This document shows positions 49,746-58,312 of a stretch of DNA of 64,000 nucleotides, piece after piece (position 1 is the first letter of the stretch; each line of letters opens with the position of its first letter). The DNA lies in the NCBI RefSeq assembly GCF_013283745.1, contig NZ_JABSTZ010000001.1, positions 1,692,406-1,756,405 on the forward strand. The letters run 5' to 3'. A program made the position numbers and the translations under genes. Below the pieces are notes generated by a model. It had not been told where the DNA came from. It did not search any database and worked only from the letters and a program-made list of their open reading frames with translations. The stretch comes from Aeromicrobium stalagmiti (GTDB lineage Bacteria > Actinomycetota > Actinomycetes > Propionibacteriales > Nocardioidaceae).

Positions 49746-50882
49746 GTGCCCACACCTGAGCTCGCCGTCATCGGCGGAGGCCAGCTGGCCCGCATGATGC
49801 AGCAGGCTGCGACGGGCCTCGGCCTGCGCATCCGCCTCCTGGCCGAATCGCCCGACGTCTCCGCCGCGCAGGTCGTGCCCGACCACGTCGTCGGCGACTA
49901 CACCGACCTCGACACGTTGCGTGCGGTCGTCGCCGGCGCGCCGGTCGTGACCTTCGACCACGAGCACGTCCCGCCGGAGCACCTGCGCGCGCTGGAGGCC
50001 GAGGGCCACGCGTGCCGCCCCGGTCCGCACGCCCTGCTCTTTGCTCAGGACAAGGGCTCGATGCGCGAGCGGCTCGGTGCCCTCGGGGCGCCGTGCCCGC
50101 GCAACGCGCCGATCTCCTCGGTCGCCGACCTCGAGGCCTTCGGCTTCCCGGCCGTGCTCAAGACGACGCGCGGCGGCTACGACGGCAAGGGCGTCTGGGT
50201 CGTCCGGTCCGTCGCCGACGCCGACGAGGCCTTCGCCGCCGGTCGTCCGCTGCTCGCCGAGGAGCTCGTCGACTTCCGCCGCGAGCTCTCCGCCCTCGTG
50301 GCGCGGTCGCCCTCGGGCGAGGTGCGGTCCTATCCTGTCGTCGAGTCGCGGCAGAAGGACGGCGTGTGCGCCGAGGTCATCGCCCCCGCGCCCAACCTCG
50401 ATCCCGCCCTGGCGGCAGCAGCACGTGACCTGGCCGAGCAGATCGCGACGGAGCTCGACGTCACCGGCATCCTCGCGGTCGAGCTGTTCGAGACGACCGA
50501 TGGGCGCCTGCTCGTCAACGAGCTCGCGATGCGCCCCCACAACACGGGGCACTGGTCGATCGACGGGTCGCACACGAGCCAGTTCGAGAACCACCTGCGG
50601 GCCGTCCTCGACCTCCCGCTCGGGTGCGCCCACGCGCGCGAGCCCTGGTCGGTCATGGTCAACGTGCTGGGTGGCGTCGTCGACGACCTCGAGGCCCAGC
50701 GGGCCGTCGTCCTCGCCGCCGAGCCCGACGTCAAGATCCACCTCTACGGCAAGGCGGTCAAGGCCGGTCGCAAGGTGGGTCACGTGACGGCGTACGGCGA
50801 CGACCTCGACGACGTCCTCGCCCGTGCGCGGCGCGCCGCCGCCCTGTTCGTCGACGGCGTCGACCCCAGCCCAGCCGCGTGA
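49746..50882 (+). CDS. purK: N5-carboxyaminoimidazole ribonucleotide synthase
   Basis: ATP- and bicarbonate-dependent carboxylation of AIR in purine biosynthesis. The 378-residue ATP-grasp protein starts with the AIR-binding Rossmann-like [10 protein letters not shown] and has [12 protein letters not shown], the ATP-binding EELVDF and the late [13 protein letters not shown] motif. Length is normal. It precedes purE by 28 bp, and the two act in sequence. Confidence 0.95.
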   Translation: MPTPELAVIGGGQLARMMQQAATGLGLRIRLLAESPDVSAAQVVPDHVVGDYTDLDTLRAVVAGAPVVTFDHEHVPPEHLRALEAEGHACRPGPHALLFAQDKGSMRERLGALGAPCPRNAPISSVADLEAFGFPAVLKTTRGGYDGKGVWVVRSVADADEAFAAGRPLLAEELVDFRRELSALVARSPSGEVRSYPVVESRQKDGVCAEVIAPAPNLDPALAAAARDLAEQIATELDVTGILAVELFETTDGRLLVNELAMRPHNTGHWSIDGSHTSQFENHLRAVLDLPLGCAHAREPWSVMVNVLGGVVDDLEAQRAVVLAAEPDVKIHLYGKAVKAGRKVGHVTAYGDDLDDVLARARRAAALFVDGVDPSPAA

Positions 50883-50897
50883 CCCCCGCTGCGTGGC

Positions 50898-50903
50898 TAG
50901 GCT
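50898..50903 (+). promoter_or_regulatory. Candidate leaderless -10 box for purE
   Basis: TAGGCT lies 7 nt before ATG 50911. Confidence 0.45.
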
Positions 50904-50910
50904 GAGCGTC

Positions 50911-51429
50911 ATGACTGCTCAGCCGCGTGTCGGCATCGTGATGGGATCTGACTCCGACTGGCCGACGATGGAGGCCGCCGCGACGGCGCTGGGCGAGTTC
51001 GACGTCGCCCACGAGGCAGACGTCGTGTCGGCCCACCGCATGCCTGACGAGATGCTCGCCTACGGGCGCGACGCGCACGGTCGCGGGCTCGAGGTCATCA
51101 TCGCCGGCGCCGGGGGAGCGGCCCACCTGCCGGGCATGCTCGCCGCCGTCACGCCGCTGCCGGTCATCGGTGTGCCCGTGCCGCTCAAGCACCTCGACGG
51201 CATGGACTCGCTGCTCTCGATCGTCCAGATGCCGGCCGGCGTGCCGGTCGCGACGGTCTCGATCGGCAACGCCCGCAACGCCGGCCTGCTGGCCGTCCGC
51301 ATCCTGGCGGCCGGCGACCCCGACCTCACCGCCAGGATGATCGCGTTCCAGGCCGAGCTCGCCGACGTCGCGCGGGCCAAGGGCGAGAAGGTCCGCAACC
51401 CGGCGGCGCGCTCCTCCGGATTCCGCTGA
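50911..51429 (+). CDS. purE: N5-carboxyaminoimidazole ribonucleotide mutase
   Basis: Converts N5-CAIR from PurK to CAIR. The 172-residue class I PurE shows [10 protein letters not shown] at the N-terminus, the catalytic His in SAHRMPDEM, and [13 protein letters not shown]. The ATG at 50911 is supported by the start of the fold and the -10 box. It converges on a flavoprotein gene with an 18-bp gap. Confidence 0.95.
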   Translation: MTAQPRVGIVMGSDSDWPTMEAAATALGEFDVAHEADVVSAHRMPDEMLAYGRDAHGRGLEVIIAGAGGAAHLPGMLAAVTPLPVIGVPVPLKHLDGMDSLLSIVQMPAGVPVATVSIGNARNAGLLAVRILAAGDPDLTARMIAFQAELADVARAKGEKVRNPAARSSGFR

Positions 51430-51447
51430 CGGTCCGGTCGCGATCGG

Positions 51448-52062
51448 TCAGTAGAGGCCGTCGGCGTACTGCTCGCCGTAGTAGGCCTCGAGCTCCTCGA
51501 TGGAGTCGTCGGGACGCTCGAGGTTCTTGGCGATCTGGGCGCGGCTCATGACCGCGTCGGGGCGCCACGTCTCCGGCTTCCAGAGCGATGAGCGCAGGAA
51601 CGCCTTGGCGCAGTGGAAGAACACCTGCTCGACCGCGACCTCGAGGATGACGGCCGGCCGGTGCCCCGCGACCTCCATGCGGTCGGCGTAGGGCGCGTCG
51701 GCCAGGATCGTGGCCCGCCCGTTGACACGCAGCGTGTCGCCGCGACCCGGGACGAGGAAGATCAGGCCCACGTGCGGGTTCTGCAGGATGTTGACGAAGC
51801 CGTCGGCCCGTCGGTTGCCCGGACGCTCGGGGATCGCGATCGTCGTGTCGTCGACGACGAGCGCGAAGCCGGCCGGGTCGCCCTTGGGCGAGACGTCGAG
51901 GCGCCCCTCGGCGTCGGAGGTCGCCACGAGGCACAACGGCGAGGCCGCCAGCCAGTCGCGGTGCTCGGGCGTCAGGGCTGGCCGGTCCTTGTCGAGCACC
52001 CGCTGCAGGGGAGTGCCGAGCAGATCGCGCAGCGCCGCCTCGGTCGTGATCTCGGTCCGCAT
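51448..52062 (-). CDS. PPOX-class FMN-dependent flavoprotein (MSMEG_1061 type)
   Basis: A 204-residue split-barrel flavin protein related to pyridoxamine 5'-phosphate oxidase. The segments DKDRPALTPEHRDWLA, VSPKGDPAGF and PGNRRADGF, NILQNPHVGLIF and PGRGDTLRVNG mark the MSMEG_1061 subgroup, whose members use FMN or F420. It is unlikely to be a true PdxH. The start is supported by a TAGCCT box 7 nt upstream. Substrate unknown. Confidence 0.85.
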   Translation of the reverse strand: MRTEITTEAALRDLLGTPLQRVLDKDRPALTPEHRDWLAASPLCLVATSDAEGRLDVSPKGDPAGFALVVDDTTIAIPERPGNRRADGFVNILQNPHVGLIFLVPGRGDTLRVNGRATILADAPYADRMEVAGHRPAVILEVAVEQVFFHCAKAFLRSSLWKPETWRPDAVMSRAQIAKNLERPDDSIEELEAYYGEQYADGLY

Positions 52063-52067
52063 GGACC

Positions 52068-52670
52068 TCAGGCTACGGCCTCGCGGACGTACGACGTGAG
52101 GGCCGTCAGGGTCGGCTGGGCCGGCGAGGAGGCGAACCCGAACCGGACGGGCGGCGTCACCTGGGCCAGGTCTCCGAGCTCGTCGCCCTCCCACGTCGCC
52201 CGGGCGCACGACAGCCTGCGCACGCCGGTCGCGGCGTACCACTCGGTGCGACCGCCGCCGGCGGAGCCATAGGTCTGCACGCCCGGCATCAGCCGGGACG
52301 CGATGGGGTTGCAGACCCTCGCCCACGACGCGGTGCGACGCAGGACCGCCGGCACCAGGGCCAGCAGCGGCGAGACCCACAGCCGCTTGCCGGGCGTGAA
52401 GCGCACCTGCAGCGAGCGGGTGTGCACCGACCACTCCGCGCCGTGGGTCACCGAGACGGGCTCGATCCGGATCTCGTCGAAGGCATAGGTCGATGCGACG
52501 AAGTCGGCGATCTCCTGGCGCGGTGCGATGAGGATGCGGTGCCCCGACGGCTGCTCGAGCATGACGTCGGCGAACGTGCCGTACGGGCTGGCATCCCACA
52601 TGCCCACCACGATCCTGGTGCCGGAGGCAGTGCCCAGACCGGCGATGTGACCCGCGAAGGAGCTCGTCAT
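52068..52670 (-). CDS. Conserved protein of unknown function
   Basis: A 200-residue soluble protein with no recognisable catalytic motif, signal peptide or membrane helix. The sequence alternates beta-like segments (WDASPYGTFADVML, HRILIAPRQEIADFV, WSVHTRSLQVRF), suggesting a beta-rich fold. It ends 5 bp before the flavoprotein start, so the flavoprotein promoter overlaps its 3' end. It diverges from the kinase gene. Confidence 0.7.
   Translation of the reverse strand: MTSSFAGHIAGLGTASGTRIVVGMWDASPYGTFADVMLEQPSGHRILIAPRQEIADFVASTYAFDEIRIEPVSVTHGAEWSVHTRSLQVRFTPGKRLWVSPLLALVPAVLRRTASWARVCNPIASRLMPGVQTYGSAGGGRTEWYAATGVRRLSCARATWEGDELGDLAQVTPPVRFGFASSPAQPTLTALTSYVREAVA
52070..52075 (-). promoter_or_regulatory. 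Candidate leaderless -10 box for the PPOX flavoprotein
   Basis: On the minus strand TAGCCT lies 7 nt before the ATG at 52062, inside the last codons of the upstream gene. Confidence 0.45.
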
Positions 52671-52676
52671 GGGTCA

Positions 52677-52682
52677 AGTCTG
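52677..52682 (-). promoter_or_regulatory. Candidate leaderless -10 box for the gene at 52068-52670
   Basis: On the minus strand CAGACT lies 6 nt before the ATG at 52670. Confidence 0.4.
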
Positions 52683-52717
52683 TCCGATGGCTCCACAGCC
52701 GCCTCCCCAACGGGTGA

Positions 52718-52723
52718 CAGGCT
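52718..52723 (+). promoter_or_regulatory. Candidate leaderless -10 box for the APH-type kinase
   Basis: CAGGCT lies 6 nt before ATG 52730. Confidence 0.4.
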
Positions 52724-52729
52724 GGGGTC

Positions 52730-53629
52730 ATGGCGCTGCTCCCGTTCGACCTGCCGGACGGCTTCGTGGCGCACGCGCGGCGCGGTGACGACTGGGCCGC
52801 CTGGGTCGATGGGGTGCCGCGGACGGTGCGTGACCTGCTGTCGGAGTGGGACCTGACGGTCGACGGCCAGGCCGTGCACGGACACGCGGCCCTGGTCGTG
52901 CCGGTCACGTCGGACGGACGCCGCCTGGTCCTCAAGGTGGCGTGGCCGCACGAGGAGGGGCAGCACGAGATCCTGGGGCTGCAGACGTGGCACGGCAACG
53001 GTGCGGTACGGCTGGTGAGGGCCGACCCGCGGCGCAACGCGCTGCTGCTCGAGCGGCTCCACGCCCGCGACCTGACGCAGGTGCCGGTGCTGAAGGCCTG
53101 CTCGGTCGTCGCCGGGCTGCTGGGGCGCCTGCACGTGCCCGCGCCGCCGCAGCTCGTGCCGCTCACGTCCTACGTCGAGCAGTGGACCGATGCCCTCGAC
53201 CGCCTGCCCCGCGACGCACCGCTGCCCCGCCGCGTCGTCGAGCAGGCCGTGCACCTGGGTCGCTCGTTCGTCGCCGACCCGGCCAGCGTCGGTCGCATGA
53301 TCCACGGCGACCTGCACTACGCGAACGTGCTCGCCGCCGAGCGCGAGCCCTGGCTGGCCATCGACCCGAAGCCGATGTCGGGCGACCCGCACCACGAGGT
53401 TGCGCCGCTGCTCTGGAACCGCTGGGACGAGGCGGTGGCGACGGGTGATCTGCGCACCGCGGTCCGGCGCCGGTTCCACACCGTCGTCGACGACGCGGGG
53501 CTCGACGAGGAGCGGGCGCGCGACTGGGTCGTGGTCCGTGAGGCCCACCGTGCCATGTGGGCCATCGAGGACGCCGACCCCGATCGGGTCACGGCCGCCG
53601 TGGCGATCATCAAGGCCGTCCAGGACTGA
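52730..53629 (+). CDS. Aminoglycoside/hydroxyurea-type small-molecule kinase
   Basis: A 299-residue kinase of the streptomycin 6-phosphotransferase/hydroxyurea kinase family (APH(6)-like). The ATP-binding Lys lies in LVLKVAWPHEEG, the catalytic loop is HGDLHYANVL (Asp and Asn), and the metal-site Asp is in AIDPKPMSGDPHHE. All key residues are present. Family members inactivate streptomycin or hydroxyurea, but many environmental homologs have unknown substrates. No antibiotic biosynthesis genes are nearby, so a resistance role is not established. Confidence 0.83.
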   Translation: MALLPFDLPDGFVAHARRGDDWAAWVDGVPRTVRDLLSEWDLTVDGQAVHGHAALVVPVTSDGRRLVLKVAWPHEEGQHEILGLQTWHGNGAVRLVRADPRRNALLLERLHARDLTQVPVLKACSVVAGLLGRLHVPAPPQLVPLTSYVEQWTDALDRLPRDAPLPRRVVEQAVHLGRSFVADPASVGRMIHGDLHYANVLAAEREPWLAIDPKPMSGDPHHEVAPLLWNRWDEAVATGDLRTAVRRRFHTVVDDAGLDEERARDWVVVREAHRAMWAIEDADPDRVTAAVAIIKAVQD

Positions 53630-53655
53630 CGGGTGCGCGTGTCCGCGGTCGCGGC

Positions 53656-53661
53656 TAGCGT
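53656..53661 (+). promoter_or_regulatory. Candidate leaderless -10 box for the VOC protein
   Basis: TAGCGT lies 6 nt before ATG 53668. Confidence 0.5.
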
Positions 53662-53667
53662 GACGGG

Positions 53668-54348
53668 ATGCCTCTCGTGACCTTCAAGGACCTGTGCATC
53701 GACGCCAACGACGTGCCGGCCATCCAGGGCTTCTGGGCCCGGGTGCTGCACCTGGAGAGTGAGTTCTTCGACGACGACGGATCGGCCGTGCTGCGTGGCG
53801 CACGCCCGGGGCAGACGATCTGGATCAACCCGGTGCCCGAGCCGCGCACGGTCAAGAACCGGGTCCACCTCGACGTCGTCGCGGCGTCGTTGGAGCCGTT
53901 CGCGGACCTCGAGCAGCTGTCGCGTGACGGTGAGCTCCCGTGGACGGTGTTCGCCGACCCCGAGGGCAACCAGCTCTGCGTGTTCGTCCAGCACGACCGG
54001 CCGCCGGGCCTCAAGGACGTCGGCGTCGACTGCGTCGACCCACCGGCGCTCGCCACGTGGTGGGCGGGCCTCTGGGGTGGCGAGCTCGGCCACGACCCCG
54101 ACGGCGACTACTCCTTCATCGACGCGATCCCCGGAGCGCCGGTCGACTCCTTCGACTTCGCGCCGGTGCCCGAGCCGCGCAAGGTCAAGAACCGGCTCCA
54201 CTGGGACGTCGTCCTCGCCGACGGCGCCACCGTCGCTGACCTCGTCGCAGCCGGTGCGACGCTGCTGGCCGAGCCGACTGACGACACCCGCTGGACCGTC
54301 ATGGCCGATCCGGAGGGCAACGAGTTCTGCGTCTTCGCGCAGAGGTGA
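53668..54348 (+). CDS. Two-domain VOC (glyoxalase-like) protein
   Basis: A 226-residue protein made of two vicinal-oxygen-chelate modules. The repeats are visible as WINPVPEPRTVKNRVH and FDFAPVPEPRKVKNRLH, each followed by a WTV(F/M)ADPEGN(Q/E) segment, a pattern of actinobacterial glyoxalase-like domain proteins. Metal-binding His and Glu positions are not all evident. Function unknown; resistance or detoxification roles occur in the superfamily. Confidence 0.83.
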   Translation: MPLVTFKDLCIDANDVPAIQGFWARVLHLESEFFDDDGSAVLRGARPGQTIWINPVPEPRTVKNRVHLDVVAASLEPFADLEQLSRDGELPWTVFADPEGNQLCVFVQHDRPPGLKDVGVDCVDPPALATWWAGLWGGELGHDPDGDYSFIDAIPGAPVDSFDFAPVPEPRKVKNRLHWDVVLADGATVADLVAAGATLLAEPTDDTRWTVMADPEGNEFCVFAQR

Positions 54349-54372
54349 CGTCGACCGCCCGACCGTGCGTGG

Positions 54373-54378
54373 CAGAGT
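54373..54378 (+). promoter_or_regulatory. Candidate leaderless -10 box for dapE
   Basis: CAGAGT lies 6 nt before GTG 54385. Confidence 0.4.
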
Positions 54379-54384
54379 GATCCT

Positions 54385-55446
54385 GTGCCCACCATCGACC
54401 TGACCACCGACGTCGTCAGCCTCACGGCGGCCCTCGTCGACATCGCCTCGGAGAGCCTGAGCGAGCAGGAGATCGCCGACGCGGTCGAGGCTGCGCTGCG
54501 ACCGCTCGACCACCTCGAGGTGATCCGTGACGGCCACACGATCGTCGCCCGCACGTCACTCGGCCGTGGTGAGCGCGTCGTGATCGCCGGGCACCTTGAC
54601 ACCGTGCCGGCCAACGGAAACTTCCCGTCGCGGCTCGAGGGCGACGTGCTGCACGGGCTCGGCACCTGCGACATGAAGGGCGGCGTCGCGGTCGCCCTGC
54701 TGCTCGCCGCGTCGGTGCCCGACCCGGTCCGCGACGTCACCTACGTGTTCTACGACGCCGAGGAGATCGCCGCCGAGTTCAACGGGCTCGGCCGCATCGC
54801 GCGTGCGCGTCCCGACCTGCTCGCGGGTGACTTCGCGATCCTCATGGAGCCGTCCGACGCCGGCGTCGAGGCCGGCTGTCAGGGCACGATGCGGGTCGAC
54901 ATCCGCACGACGGGGGAGCGCGCCCACTCGGCACGGTCGTGGATGGGCAGCAACGCGATCCACGCCTTGGCCCCGGTGCTCGACGGCCTCAACGCCTACG
55001 TCCCGCGCGAGGTCGAGATCGACGGGCTCGTCTACCGCGAGGGCCTCAACGCCGTCGCGATCTCCGGCGGTGTCGCGGGCAACGTCGTGCCCGACGAGGC
55101 GGTCGTCACCGTCAACTACCGCTTCGCGCCCGACCGCTCCGAGGCCGAGGCCCACCAGCACCTGCAGGAGGTTTTCGAGGGCTTCGGGCTCACGATCACC
55201 GACTCGGCCCCCGGCGCGCTGCCGGGTCTCACCCGGCCCGCCGCCGCGGCGTTCGTGCAGGCGGTCGGCGCCGAGCCTCGACCGAAGTTCGGCTGGACCG
55301 ACGTCGCACAGTTCACCCTGCTGGGCGTCCCGGCCGTCAACTACGGCCCCGGCGACCCGATCTTCGCGCACAAGGCCGACGAGCAGGTCCCGACCGAGCA
55401 CCTGCACCGGGTGCACCAGTCCCTGGAGAAATGGCTCACCACATGA
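54385..55446 (+). CDS. dapE: Succinyl-diaminopimelate desuccinylase
   Basis: Removes succinate from N-succinyl-LL-diaminopimelate in lysine and peptidoglycan-precursor synthesis. The 353-residue M20 metallopeptidase-fold enzyme has metal-site His and Asp in AGHLDTVPANG and GTCDMKGG, the general-base Glu in YDAEEI, and a late HKADEQV. The dimerisation domain sits in the middle. The stop overlaps the LOG-family gene (ATGA), as in mycobacterial gene order. Confidence 0.93.
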   Translation: MPTIDLTTDVVSLTAALVDIASESLSEQEIADAVEAALRPLDHLEVIRDGHTIVARTSLGRGERVVIAGHLDTVPANGNFPSRLEGDVLHGLGTCDMKGGVAVALLLAASVPDPVRDVTYVFYDAEEIAAEFNGLGRIARARPDLLAGDFAILMEPSDAGVEAGCQGTMRVDIRTTGERAHSARSWMGSNAIHALAPVLDGLNAYVPREVEIDGLVYREGLNAVAISGGVAGNVVPDEAVVTVNYRFAPDRSEAEAHQHLQEVFEGFGLTITDSAPGALPGLTRPAAAAFVQAVGAEPRPKFGWTDVAQFTLLGVPAVNYGPGDPIFAHKADEQVPTEHLHRVHQSLEKWLTT

Positions 55447-56171
55447 CCGACCGTCCGTCCCACCAGAAGGGTCCGGTCCGCCTCAAGGGCGGCCAGATGC
55501 CCAGCAGCACGACCGACCAGCGGCTGCTCGACTCCCGTGGACCCGCCGACTGGGTGCACACCGATCCGTGGCGGGTCCTGCGCATCCAGGCCGAGTTCGT
55601 CGAGGGCTTCGGCGCGCTGGCCGAGCTCGGCCCGGCGGTCAGCGTCTTCGGCTCCGCCCGGACCCAGCCCGACGACCCGATGTACGCCGCGGCGTCCCAG
55701 ATCGCTGCCCAGCTGTGCGGCGAGGGCTATGCCGTCATCACCGGCGGTGGCCCCGGGGCGATGGAGGCGGCCAACAAGGGCGCCAGCGAGTGCGGCGGCG
55801 TCTCGGTGGGCCTGGGCATCGAGCTGCCCCACGAGCAGGGCATGAACGACTGGGTCGACCTGGGGGTCAACTTCCGCTACTTCTTCGTGCGCAAGACGAT
55901 GTTCGTCAAGTACGCCCAGGGGTTCATCGTGCTGCCCGGTGGGTTCGGCACGATGGACGAGCTGTTCGAGGCCCTGACGCTGGCGCAGACCGGCAAGGTC
56001 ACGTCGTTCCCGATCGTGCTGTTCGGGTCGGCCTACTGGGGCGGGCTCGTCGACTGGCTTCGCGACACGATGCTGGTCGACGGCAAGGTCGGTGCGGCCG
56101 ACATCGACATGCTGCACGTCACCGACGACATCGACGAGGCCGTGTCCTACTTCGTCGCCAAGGACCGCTGA
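55443..56171 (+). CDS. LOG-family protein (TIGR00730; nucleotide 5'-monophosphate phosphoribohydrolase)
   Basis: A 242-residue Rossmann-fold protein with the LOG motifs ITGGGPGAMEAANKGA and LPGGFGTMDELFEA (PGGxGTxxE). Family members release free base from nucleoside monophosphates, including cytokinin ribotides; the mycobacterial homolog Rv1205 does this. ATG 55443 overlaps the dapE stop. It links to the purine salvage theme of the window, though the physiological substrate in bacteria is unsettled. Confidence 0.92.
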   Translation: MTDRPSHQKGPVRLKGGQMPSSTTDQRLLDSRGPADWVHTDPWRVLRIQAEFVEGFGALAELGPAVSVFGSARTQPDDPMYAAASQIAAQLCGEGYAVITGGGPGAMEAANKGASECGGVSVGLGIELPHEQGMNDWVDLGVNFRYFFVRKTMFVKYAQGFIVLPGGFGTMDELFEALTLAQTGKVTSFPIVLFGSAYWGGLVDWLRDTMLVDGKVGAADIDMLHVTDDIDEAVSYFVAKDR

Positions 56172-56175
56172 GCGG

Positions 56176-57540
56176 TCACCGCAGGTCGCGGGCGATGCGG
56201 TTGTGCCGCTCGACCAACGGCCCGACGTCGATCGTGGTGAGGCGCCCGTCCTCGACGACGACCCGCCCCTCGACCACCGACAGGTCGACGTTCGACGGCT
56301 GGCAGAACACGACGGCTCCCAGGGGGTCGTGCACCGCTCCGCCGGCCATGGCGAGGGAGTCGAGCCGCACGCCGATGACGTCGCCACGCAGGCCGACCTC
56401 GAGCCGTCCCACGTCATCGCGTCCCAGCACCTCGGCGCCGCCGCGCGTCGCCATGCGCAGCGCCGCCCGGGCCGACATCGCCATGGGTGAGGGCGCCTGA
56501 CCCGCGAGGGGCGCGCCGCCGACGCGCTGGAGCAGCATCGCCATCCTCGCCTCGGCCAGCAGGTGGGACCCGTCGTTCGACGCCGACCCGTCGACTCCGA
56601 GGCCGGTGCGCATCCCGGCGTAGGCCCAGGCGTGGATCGGGGCGATGCCCGAGGCGAGCCGCATGTTGGACGACGGGCAGTGCGTCGCACCGGTGCGGGT
56701 CGACCCGACCCGCGAGATCTCGGCGGGGGAGGGGTGCACGAAGTGGGCGAACCAGACGTCGGGTCCGGTCCAGCCGAGGTCCTCGCACAGCTCGACGGGG
56801 CTGCGGCCGAGCGTGGCCCGGCAGAACTCGTCCTCGTCGATCGTCTCGGCCAGGTGCGTGTGCGAGTGGACGCCGTGCGCCCGCGCCAGCGTGATGCTCT
56901 CGCGCATCAGGTCGGGCGTGACGCTGAAGGGGGAGCACGGTGCGAGGACGACCCGGGTCATGGCGCCGGGCGCGGGGTCGTGGAAGGCCTCGATGACGCG
57001 CTGGGAGTCGGCGAGGATCGCGTCCTCGTCCTCGACGACGTGATCGGGCGGCAGGCCGCCGGCGCTCTCGCCGCGCGACATCGAACCGCGCGAGACGTGG
57101 AACCGGATGCCGACCGGCTCGGCCGCCTCGACCTGGTCGTCGACGCGGGCCCCGTGGGGCCACAGATAGGTGTGGTCGAACGCCGTGGTGCAGCCCGACA
57201 GGGCCAGCTCGGCCAGCGCCACCTGGGTGCTGACCTGCACGGCCTCGGGCGTGATGCCGGCCCAGACCGGGTACAGCGTCCGCAGCCAGGTGAACAGCTC
57301 CGCGTCCTGGGCCATGGCCCGGGTGAGGGTCTGCGTGAAGTGGTGGTGCGTGTTGACGAGCCCCGGCATGAGCACCATGTCGCTGGCATCGATCACGGTG
57401 TCGGCGGGCGGCAGGTCGGACGTCGGGCCGATCGCGGTGATGACGCCGTCGGTGATCACGAGCCCGCCGTCGGGGATCTCGGTGCCGGCGTCGTCCATCG
57501 TGGCGAGCAGCGTCGCGTGCTCGAGGCGTACGGAGGTCAT
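56176..57540 (-). CDS. 8-oxoguanine deaminase-like amidohydrolase
   Basis: A 454-residue metal-dependent deaminase of the TrzN/AtzA-like branch of the amidohydrolase superfamily. Metal ligands are visible in NTHHHFTQ, the mid-chain HTHLAET and GVDGSASND. The stretch AMAQDAELFTWLRTLYPVW is typical of 8-oxoguanine deaminases, which turn the damaged base into urate. S-adenosylhomocysteine or other aminohydrolase activity is the alternative. It diverges from the DNA glycosylase gene tag with a 100-bp gap. Confidence 0.85.
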   Translation of the reverse strand: MTSVRLEHATLLATMDDAGTEIPDGGLVITDGVITAIGPTSDLPPADTVIDASDMVLMPGLVNTHHHFTQTLTRAMAQDAELFTWLRTLYPVWAGITPEAVQVSTQVALAELALSGCTTAFDHTYLWPHGARVDDQVEAAEPVGIRFHVSRGSMSRGESAGGLPPDHVVEDEDAILADSQRVIEAFHDPAPGAMTRVVLAPCSPFSVTPDLMRESITLARAHGVHSHTHLAETIDEDEFCRATLGRSPVELCEDLGWTGPDVWFAHFVHPSPAEISRVGSTRTGATHCPSSNMRLASGIAPIHAWAYAGMRTGLGVDGSASNDGSHLLAEARMAMLLQRVGGAPLAGQAPSPMAMSARAALRMATRGGAEVLGRDDVGRLEVGLRGDVIGVRLDSLAMAGGAVHDPLGAVVFCQPSNVDLSVVEGRVVVEDGRLTTIDVGPLVERHNRIARDLR

Positions 57541-57546
57541 CCCCTG

Positions 57547-57552
57547 AGTCTC
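57547..57552 (-). promoter_or_regulatory. Candidate leaderless -10 box for the 8-oxoguanine deaminase
   Basis: On the minus strand GAGACT lies 6 nt before the ATG at 57540. Confidence 0.35.
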
Positions 57553-57628
57553 GTGACGTCGTGTGACCTCGTGTTTCGCCGATGTGAGCCGCAGGAAAAC
57601 TTCGTTTCGTCGTGTCCGAGGTGACTGG

Positions 57629-57634
57629 CAGACT
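57629..57634 (+). promoter_or_regulatory. Candidate leaderless -10 box for tag
   Basis: CAGACT lies 6 nt before ATG 57641. Confidence 0.45.
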
Positions 57635-57640
57635 GCGGAC

Positions 57641-58234
57641 ATGCCTGAGCCCAGCACCCCCGTCGTCCGCTGCCCGTGGGGCGATGCCCCGCCCGGGTGG
57701 GAGGGACCGCCTCCCGCCATGACGGCCTACCACGACACCGAGTGGGGGCGAGAGCTCCGCGGCGACCGCGACCTCTTCGAGCGGATGTCGCTCGAGGCGT
57801 TCCAGTCGGGGCTCTCCTGGGCGATCATCCTGCGCAAGCGGGAGCGGTTCCGCGAGGTGTTCGCGGGGTTCGACCCGGCGGTCGTGGCGGGGTTCGGCGA
57901 CGCCGACACGGCACGCCTGCTCGACGACGCCGGCATCGTCCGCAACCGCCAGAAGATCGAGGCGACGATCAGCAACGCCCGCACGCTGCTCGAGCTCGAC
58001 GAGTCGTTCTCCGACCTGCTGTGGTCGTTCGCGCCTCCGGCCCGTCCGGCACCGCGGTCCTACGCCGAGGTGCCGGCCACGACCCCGGAGTCCGTCGCGA
58101 TGGCCAAGGCGCTGAAGAAGAAGGGCTTCCGCTTCTTCGGACCGACCACGGCCTATGCCCTCATGCAGGCGACCGGCATGGTCAACGACCACCTCGACGT
58201 CTGCGTCGCCCGCGACGGATCGGGCGCCGCCTGA
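57641..58234 (+). CDS. tag: DNA-3-methyladenine glycosylase I
   Basis: Excises 3-methyladenine from alkylated DNA. The 197-residue HhH protein keeps the zinc-snap residues: Cys in RCPWG, His in YHDTEWG, and His and Cys in NDHLDVC near the end. Other landmarks are LEAFQSGLSWAIILRKR and FRFFGPTTAYALMQA. It stands back-to-back with the 8-oxoguanine deaminase and precedes the coiled-coil gene, as tagA does in mycobacterial order. Confidence 0.93.
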   Translation: MPEPSTPVVRCPWGDAPPGWEGPPPAMTAYHDTEWGRELRGDRDLFERMSLEAFQSGLSWAIILRKRERFREVFAGFDPAVVAGFGDADTARLLDDAGIVRNRQKIEATISNARTLLELDESFSDLLWSFAPPARPAPRSYAEVPATTPESVAMAKALKKKGFRFFGPTTAYALMQATGMVNDHLDVCVARDGSGAA

Positions 58235-58300
58235 CCCCGTGTGTCACATCCGTCCCACCGGCACCGGGCGTGGCTACCAGAGATCGAGGGCGGGGCGTTT

Positions 58301-58306
58301 TACGAT
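58301..58306 (+). promoter_or_regulatory. Candidate leaderless -10 box for the coiled-coil protein
   Basis: TACGAT lies 6 nt before ATG 58313. Confidence 0.5.
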
Positions 58307-58312
58307 CCGGAC

